Origin: an uncultured Clostridia bacterium
GTDB taxonomy: Bacteria > Bacillota > Clostridia > Christensenellales > UBA1242
Direction: 5' to 3'
Length of the DNA stretch: 5,492 bases
Assembly (NCBI GenBank): GCA_900554955.1
Contig: USJH01000066.1
Span: forward strand, 1 to 5,492
A program made the position numbers and the translations under genes. Numbering within the stretch: position 1 is the stretch's first letter; each line of letters begins with the position of its first letter. This document shows positions 1-5,492 of the stretch, piece after piece. The notes below the pieces were generated by a model that saw nothing but the letters and a program-made list of their open reading frames with translations, did not search any database and had not been told where the DNA came from.

Positions 1-1
1 A

Positions 2-451
2 AAAGATATTCCTTTAAAATTTTCTGATAAAGAGATTCAACATTTCTATGTTGATATGAAGCATCAACAAATATGCATTTTTGACTATAAAAACAGTACA
101 CTTTGGCTTACAAAATTTAACGACTTAAAATCTTATCAGATAATAAAAAATAATAAAATAGTCGTAGATAGCAATGTTAAAGAAAACAATGTATTCGATA
201 TTTATTCTTTAAACAAAGATGACTCATGTTCCGATTTAAGGCTTTTACTACATATTGCTAAAAACGGGGTTATTCATACTGTAACTTATTATTTTTTAAT
301 CAACCCATTTAATAAAGATAATTATGCAACACACAGGCTCCAAGAATCTTCAGATAAATTTTTATCAATTGTTAATTCAATAGAGAACTTTACAAGTTTT
401 TTCATGTATTTACTTTCTTTTAAAATTAACTCCAATAATAATGTTTTGTGA
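2..451 (+). CDS. Hypothetical protein, 3' part of a gene entering from the left edge; possible bacterial PH-like domain
   Basis: I do not recognise this protein with confidence. The frame is open from the first complete codon at position 2 to the TGA at 449-451 (149 codons). The first ATG, at 56, has no Shine-Dalgarno site at a usable distance, so the gene most likely begins outside the window. There is no signal peptide and no clear membrane segment in what is visible. The pattern is a short beta-rich start (...FDYKNSTLWLTKFNDL), a strand pair around YQIIKNNKIVVDSN, a run of alternating hydrophobic residues (LRLLLHIAKNG...TVTYYFLINPF), then a C-terminal helix (FLSIVNSIENF). That order resembles small Bacillota proteins with a PH-like fold ('DL..YEIIEDG...' then a C-terminal helix); this is inference from pattern only. 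Composition is very AT-rich (about 23% GC in 180 sampled bases). The stop lies 11 bases before the next start, so the two genes are probably one operon. Confidence 0.6.
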   Translation, partial: KDIPLKFSDKEIQHFYVDMKHQQICIFDYKNSTLWLTKFNDLKSYQIIKNNKIVVDSNVKENNVFDIYSLNKDDSCSDLRLLLHIAKNGVIHTVTYYFLINPFNKDNYATHRLQESSDKFLSIVNSIENFTSFFMYLLSFKINSNNNVL

Positions 452-455
452 GGTG
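450..455 (+). promoter_or_regulatory. Ribosome binding site of the TM2/Mrr nuclease gene
   Basis: GAGGTG lies 7 bases before the ATG at 463. Its first two bases are part of the upstream gene's TGA stop (449-451). Ribosomes finishing the upstream gene would be placed at the next start, which suggests translational coupling and fixes the ATG at 463 as the start. Confidence 0.7.
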
Positions 456-462
456 TTGAATA

Positions 463-1824
463 ATGTTAGAATATGTTTTAACTATATTTTTTGGAGGTCT
501 TGGATATTATAGATTTAAAAAAAATCAAATAGGCTTAGGTCTGTTATACTTATTCACTTTTGGTTTGTTTTTTATTGGTTGGATATTTGATATCAAGGAA
601 TGTGAAAAAGAATATTATGATCCATATATGAAAAAACTCCAAGAAAAAAGATTTACAGAAACCAATCTTGAACAAGAAGATTATGACTGGGGAAGTCAAT
701 TTAATAATATAGAAATGATTTCATATCTAAAAGATGTTGAACGTTATTATAAAAAATATTCAAAAAATGAAGAACTAAAGACAATTTTAAGAAATTTTGT
801 TAATAAAAAAATCAAATATGGTTTATATCTTGAGTATTATTATCTCAATGACTATTATGGGGATGTTTCAATAAGTGAAGTTTTTTCATCTTATGATTAT
901 AGTGTCAAAAACGTCAAAGACTTTTTTAATATTAATTATGTTAATTGTTATGGTTTTGCCCCACCCGCATCAAATACACAGACTTATTTCGACAATTTCT
1001 ATATCATGGAAAATGAATTTTATGATATGATAAAAAAATCTCTCTATAAAAACGAATACGAAAGAATTATTTGTAATCAATTTATGGAATTTAACAAACT
1101 TTTTAACACATTAACAGATGTCGATAAAATAGAAAATTCAAATGCATCAAAAGGCACAATTTTAATAATTATAAATGAACTTTATAAAGAAAAATTAAAA
1201 AGTGAGACTGAAAAATTTATTGAAAAATACAATATTAATATTGGTTGCCACAGCATGGAAATTGCAAAACAATTTTTGTCAAATAATTCATTTATAGACA
1301 CATATGCTCTCGCGGATTATCTAGCAATGATTGACTATGAAAAAACATTATCTTTAACAAATCAGATTTTATCGTATCTTGATGTAATTCATGTATATCA
1401 AAACACAATAAATAAAGAAAATTATCTCGCTAGGTTGGCAATCAATGACGATTCAACAGAAATTACAATCGAAGACATTGACATTATGTCTGGCTCTGAA
1501 TTTGAAAAATATATTGCAAAACTCTTCAAAAGTTATGGCTATAAAACCGAAGTCACGAAAGCAAGTGGCGACCAAGGAATTGATGTTATTGCCGAGAAGA
1601 ACGGAACAAAATATGCAATCCAAGCAAAATGTTATAACTTCCCTGTCGGAAATCATGCAATCATGGAAGCTGTTGCCGGAGCAAAATATTATGATGCAGA
1701 CCAAATTATGGTTATCACAAACAACACCTTCACAAAAAGTGCAATTGAACTTGCTCAAAAGAACAATGTTCACCTTTGGGACAGAAAAGTTTTGATTGAA
1801 AAAATAAGCGAAGGAATCAACTAA
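463..1824 (+). CDS. TM2-type membrane-anchored Mrr-family restriction endonuclease-like protein
   Basis: This 453-residue protein is predicted to be a membrane-tethered DNA nuclease. Residues 1-45 form a TM2-like double membrane hairpin: FFGGLGYYRFKKNQIG matches the family's 'GGlGxHRFYlGk..G' loop and FIGWIFD its second helix with the terminal Asp. Residues about 48-330 are Tyr/Asn/Lys-rich, probably helical, with no domain I recognise. Residues 340-450 are a Mrr_cat restriction endonuclease domain of the PD-(D/E)xK superfamily: MSGSEFEKY supplies Glu348, SGDQGID the metal-binding Asp374, and IQAK Gln387 and Lys389. VGNHAIMEAVAGAKYY, VITNNTFT and LWDR are further family signatures. All catalytic residues are present, so it should be active. 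Such enzymes are known to cut foreign or modified DNA; here the target is unknown. No methyltransferase is visible. GC is about 21% at 721-900 but about 38% at 1561-1800, so the nuclease end differs from the rest. The domain call is firm; a defence role is inference. Confidence 0.85.
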   Translation: MLEYVLTIFFGGLGYYRFKKNQIGLGLLYLFTFGLFFIGWIFDIKECEKEYYDPYMKKLQEKRFTETNLEQEDYDWGSQFNNIEMISYLKDVERYYKKYSKNEELKTILRNFVNKKIKYGLYLEYYYLNDYYGDVSISEVFSSYDYSVKNVKDFFNINYVNCYGFAPPASNTQTYFDNFYIMENEFYDMIKKSLYKNEYERIICNQFMEFNKLFNTLTDVDKIENSNASKGTILIIINELYKEKLKSETEKFIEKYNINIGCHSMEIAKQFLSNNSFIDTYALADYLAMIDYEKTLSLTNQILSYLDVIHVYQNTINKENYLARLAINDDSTEITIEDIDIMSGSEFEKYIAKLFKSYGYKTEVTKASGDQGIDVIAEKNGTKYAIQAKCYNFPVGNHAIMEAVAGAKYYDADQIMVITNNTFTKSAIELAQKNNVHLWDRKVLIEKISEGIN

Positions 1825-1835
1825 ATCAGCAACAA

Positions 1836-1865
1836 AAAAGAGCAGATGTTTCTGCTCTTTTATTT
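1836..1865. terminator. Bidirectional intrinsic terminator between the nuclease gene and the convergent membrane-protein gene
   Basis: An 11-bp perfect stem (AAAAGAGCAGA at 1836-1846 pairing with TCTGCTCTTTT at 1851-1861) closes a TGTT loop. It is followed by TTTTATTTT on the plus strand and by a run of six T on the minus strand. It starts 12 bases after the nuclease stop and 7 bases beyond the stop of the convergent gene, so it can end transcription from both sides. Confidence 0.85.
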
Positions 1866-1867
1866 TG

Positions 1868-2263
1868 TTAACCTTCAACTTTTTCAGTTTGTGGTTCTTC
1901 TTTCTTTTCGGTGATTTTTTCTTGTTTATCTTTCTTTGGAACAATTGCCAAAATTGTGAACACTGCATATGTTACAATTTTTCCAATGTTAACAAAGAAA
2001 GTGCACCAACGATAGAATTCATATGCACCAGATGAATATGATGTTCCGCTCATTCCAAAGCAATTGCTATAAATTGCAAGGAATGCTGAAATGCAAGCGA
2101 AAATCACTGTTACAAAAAGTGCAAGTTTTGCTTGTTTTTTCACTTCTTCATCTTCTTCTTTCACAAAAACATAGCCACCAACAAGTGCAAATGCAATATA
2201 TGAAAGATATGCAGAAATCCAAACAAAAAGTTTTTTCCATGTGCTGTTAATCTTTCCGTTCAT
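1868..2263 (-). CDS. Small membrane protein with three predicted transmembrane helices
   Basis: I cannot assign a function to this 131-residue protein. Three hydrophobic segments are visible at about residues 12-34, 46-66 and 88-108. They are separated by a charged loop (KEEDEEVKKQAK) and a small polar loop rich in Ser, Gly and Tyr, and followed by a Lys/Glu-rich tail (109-131). The layout and the 'VKKQAKLALF' turn before the second helix loosely recall the DUF4870/Tic20-like small membrane proteins, where a similar charged turn contains a '.HakQAl' motif; that link is weak. The start at 2263 is chosen over in-frame ATG codons further upstream, including one at 2344. It has a GGAGA Shine-Dalgarno 10-11 bases before it, and a perfect promoter at 2297-2325 would leave the ATG at 2344 untranscribed. 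It is a single-gene unit, convergent with the nuclease gene and divergent from the desulfurase operon. GC is closer to the housekeeping genes than to the nuclease gene. Confidence 0.75.
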   Translation of the reverse strand: MNGKINSTWKKLFVWISAYLSYIAFALVGGYVFVKEEDEEVKKQAKLALFVTVIFACISAFLAIYSNCFGMSGTSYSSGAYEFYRWCTFFVNIGKIVTYAVFTILAIVPKKDKQEKITEKKEEPQTEKVEG

Positions 2264-2274
2264 AATATCTAAAT

Positions 2275-2280
2275 CTCCTT
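2275..2280 (-). promoter_or_regulatory. Ribosome binding site deciding the start of the small membrane protein
   Basis: On the minus strand AAGGAG (followed by AT) lies 11 bases before the ATG at 2263. It selects this start rather than the longer in-frame reading that begins at 2344. Confidence 0.7.
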
Positions 2281-2296
2281 TTTTAAAACTATTTTT

Positions 2297-2325
2297 ATTA
2301 TATGCATTTGCTCGAAATTTGTCAA
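2297..2325 (-). promoter_or_regulatory. Consensus sigma-A/sigma-70 promoter of the small membrane protein
   Basis: On the minus strand the -35 box TTGACA (2325-2320) and -10 box TATAAT (2302-2297) are exact consensus, with a 17-base spacer. Transcription would begin near 2290, giving a leader of about 27 bases before the ATG at 2263, just long enough for the Shine-Dalgarno site. Confidence 0.85.
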
Positions 2326-2412
2326 TATTTAATGGCACAAACATTAATTTGAAAAGTTAAATATAAATAAAATCATGATGCAAAACATTCATGCAAAAAT
2401 TAAGCTGAATAG

Positions 2413-2439
2413 TGTCAACAATTTATAAAAACATTGACA
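2413..2439. repeat. Inverted repeat TGTCAA-N15-TTGACA at the -35 box
   Basis: TGTCAA (2413-2418) and TTGACA (2434-2439) are exact inverted copies 15 bases apart. The right arm is the -35 box of the desulfurase operon promoter. It could be a repressor operator, but six-base arms are short and the right arm is explained by the promoter alone. Confidence 0.35.
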
Positions 2440-2462
2440 AACACACATAATCTTTTTATAAT
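2434..2462 (+). promoter_or_regulatory. Consensus sigma-A/sigma-70 promoter of the desulfurase-mnmA operon
   Basis: TTGACA (2434-2439) and TATAAT (2457-2462) are exact consensus boxes with a 17-base spacer, preceded by an A/T-rich tract. Transcription would begin near 2468-2470, leaving a leader of only about 18 bases before the TTG start at 2487. That is too short for a riboswitch or T-box, so any control of the operon would have to act at the promoter itself. Confidence 0.85.
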
Positions 2463-2469
2463 CTTTTTA
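2448..2469 (+). repeat. 11-bp tandem direct repeat across the -10 box
   Basis: TAATCTTTTTA occurs twice with no gap (2448-2458 and 2459-2469), and a third copy begins with TAA at 2470. The -10 hexamer TATAAT (2457-2462) is formed across the junction of the two copies; a second hexamer, TATAAA at 2468-2473, sits at the next junction. Confidence 0.85.
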
Positions 2470-2486
2470 TAAAGGAAGAAATAAGT

Positions 2487-4710
<2,224 letters not shown>

Positions 4711-4771
4711 CTCTTCCCCACCAATCATAAATAATCAAAAAACGATACATGCATAACCTTTCAAATAAAAA

Positions 4772-4822
4772 TATGCAAACAAAAACAGCGAATTTCTTCG
4801 CTGTTTTTTATATATTTGCATA
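4772..4822. terminator. Bidirectional intrinsic terminator shared by mnmA and gpmI
   Basis: A 12-bp perfect stem (AAAAACAGCGAA at 4781-4792 with TTCGCTGTTTTT at 4797-4808) closes a TTTC loop and ends in a T run on either strand. It lies 70 bases after the mnmA stop and 67 bases past the gpmI stop. A second, outer pair of arms, TATGCAAA (4772-4779) and TTTGCATA (4815-4822), could extend the hairpin symmetrically. Confidence 0.85.
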
Positions 4823-4875
4823 AATGACTGTCTGGGGAATTTTGCTAATTTTGACATATATGTGTGAAGGTCACC

Positions 4876-5492
4876 CTAAAAGAGTGGTTTTTCCATATTG
4901 CATGGTATCTCAATATTCAAAAGTTTTAAAATTGTTGGGGCAACATTGGCAAGTTTGCCGTTCGAAATAAGTTTCGCATTTTTATGCTTATCTGAAACAA
5001 GCCAAAGTGGAACAGGGTTTGTTGAGTGTGCAGTTGAAACTTTACCATTTGGCAAAATCATTTCTTCTGCGTTTCCATGGTCGGCAGTTATAATTGCATC
5101 TCCACCGCATTCAAGTGTGTTTTTTGCAATTTCATAGGCACATTTGTCAACAATCTTGATGCACTTTTTAACCGCTTCAAGGTCGCCAGTGTGACCAATC
5201 ATGTCTGGGTTTGAAAGGTTCACAAGAACAAAATCATATTTTTTACTTTTCACCGCATCACACACAGCTTTTGTAATTTCTTTTGCACGCATTTCTGGAA
5301 ATTCTGCAAAGTTTTGGACATCGATAGTGTCAATAAGTTTGCGGTCTTCGCCTGGATATGGTTCTTCAATTCCACCATTAAAGAAAAATGTTACATGTGC
5401 ATATTTTGTTGTTTCACTTGTGTGGAATTGTTTCATTTTGTGATCTGAAATGATTCTTGACAAATTGTCTTCAACTTTTTCAGGTGGAAAAG
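4876..5492 (-). CDS. gpmI: 2,3-bisphosphoglycerate-independent phosphoglycerate mutase, C-terminal part (gene continues past the right edge)
   Basis: GpmI interconverts 3- and 2-phosphoglycerate in glycolysis and gluconeogenesis using two Mn ions and a phosphoserine intermediate. The window holds the last 204 codons, of about 510 in the family, ending in TAG at 4878-4876. The frame stays open to the right edge and reads FPPEKVEDNLSR, matching the family; the TTG at 5463 is therefore an internal Leu, not a start. Motifs in order are SETTKYAHVTFFFNGG with the conserved Lys, GEDR, VNLSNPDMIGHTG, ITADHGNAEEM, TAHSTNPVP and NVAPTILKLL. The metal ligands are all present: Asp (codon 5205-5203), His (5193-5191), Asp-His (5082-5077) and His (5028-5026). 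The catalytic Ser and the remaining ligands lie in the missing N-terminal half. It faces mnmA tail to tail and shares its terminator. Its own promoter is outside the window. Confidence 0.95.
   Translation of the reverse strand, partial: FPPEKVEDNLSRIISDHKMKQFHTSETTKYAHVTFFFNGGIEEPYPGEDRKLIDTIDVQNFAEFPEMRAKEITKAVCDAVKSKKYDFVLVNLSNPDMIGHTGDLEAVKKCIKIVDKCAYEIAKNTLECGGDAIITADHGNAEEMILPNGKVSTAHSTNPVPLWLVSDKHKNAKLISNGKLANVAPTILKLLNIEIPCNMEKPLF

Noticed and set aside
56..58. ATG at 56 as the true start of the first gene
   Set aside because: There is no Shine-Dalgarno site at a usable distance and the frame is open without a stop back to base 2, so an earlier start outside the window is more likely.
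1453..1968. Minus-strand open frame of 171 codons opposite the nuclease domain
   Set aside because: It runs antisense through the conserved Mrr domain and the terminator hairpin, overlaps the minus-strand membrane-protein gene in another frame, and has Cys/Phe-rich content typical of a shadow frame.
2264..2344. Longer start (ATG at 2344) for the small membrane protein
   Set aside because: The perfect promoter at 2297-2325 lies inside this extension and the good ribosome binding site precedes the ATG at 2263, so the extra 27 codons are not expected to be transcribed from that promoter.
2378..2398. Repeated ATGCAAAA (2378-2385 and 2391-2398) as an operator or repeat array
   Set aside because: Only two short A-rich copies are present, far upstream of the promoter; this is expected by chance in such AT-rich sequence.
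4851..4879. TTGACA at 4851-4856 as a plus-strand promoter
   Set aside because: No -10-like hexamer lies 16-18 bases downstream, and it would fire into the 3' end of gpmI with no gene to serve.
5461..5463. TTG at 5463 as the start of a short phosphoglycerate mutase
   Set aside because: The frame continues upstream to the window edge with family-like sequence (FPPEKVEDN), and the remaining N-terminal half of GpmI is essential, so the gene simply runs out of the window.

Overview
The window is AT-rich DNA from a bacterium, most likely an uncultured low-GC member of Bacillota (Clostridia- or Bacilli-like). That guess rests on AT-rich codons, purine-rich Shine-Dalgarno sites, sigma-A-type promoters (two exact TTGACA-N17-TATAAT matches), a TTG start codon and a YrvO/MnmA-type cysteine desulfurase/tRNA thiolase pair. 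The standard code fits: TGA is used as a stop at 449-451 and no gene reads through it. No tRNA, rRNA, CRISPR array or recognisable insertion sequence was seen.

Left part (1-1867): two tightly spaced plus-strand genes. The first enters from the left edge as a 3' fragment of unknown function, possibly a PH-like domain protein. The second encodes an N-terminal TM2-type membrane hairpin, a long unrecognised middle, and a C-terminal Mrr-type PD-(D/E)xK nuclease domain with its catalytic residues intact. Its start signal overlaps the stop of the first gene, so the pair is probably translated together. Both are much more AT-rich (about 20-25% GC in hand-counted samples) than the housekeeping genes, except the nuclease domain itself (about 38%). 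This is the most accessory-looking part of the window and a candidate defence or DNA-processing cassette. It ends in a bidirectional hairpin terminator shared with the convergent neighbour.

Middle (1868-2486): a small three-helix membrane protein on the minus strand with its own perfect-consensus promoter, then a 142-base divergent intergenic region. That region carries a second perfect-consensus promoter for the next operon, with an 11-bp tandem duplication over its -10 box and a TGTCAA/TTGACA inverted repeat at its -35.

Right part (2487-5492): a two-gene operon of a cysteine desulfurase (IscS/YrvO type) and the tRNA 2-thiouridylase MnmA. The desulfurase takes sulfur from cysteine and MnmA puts it on U34 of Lys, Glu and Gln tRNAs. 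The operon ends at a strong hairpin that also serves the convergent minus-strand gpmI, the cofactor-independent phosphoglycerate mutase of glycolysis. Only its C-terminal 204 codons lie inside the window. These three genes are ordinary housekeeping genes.
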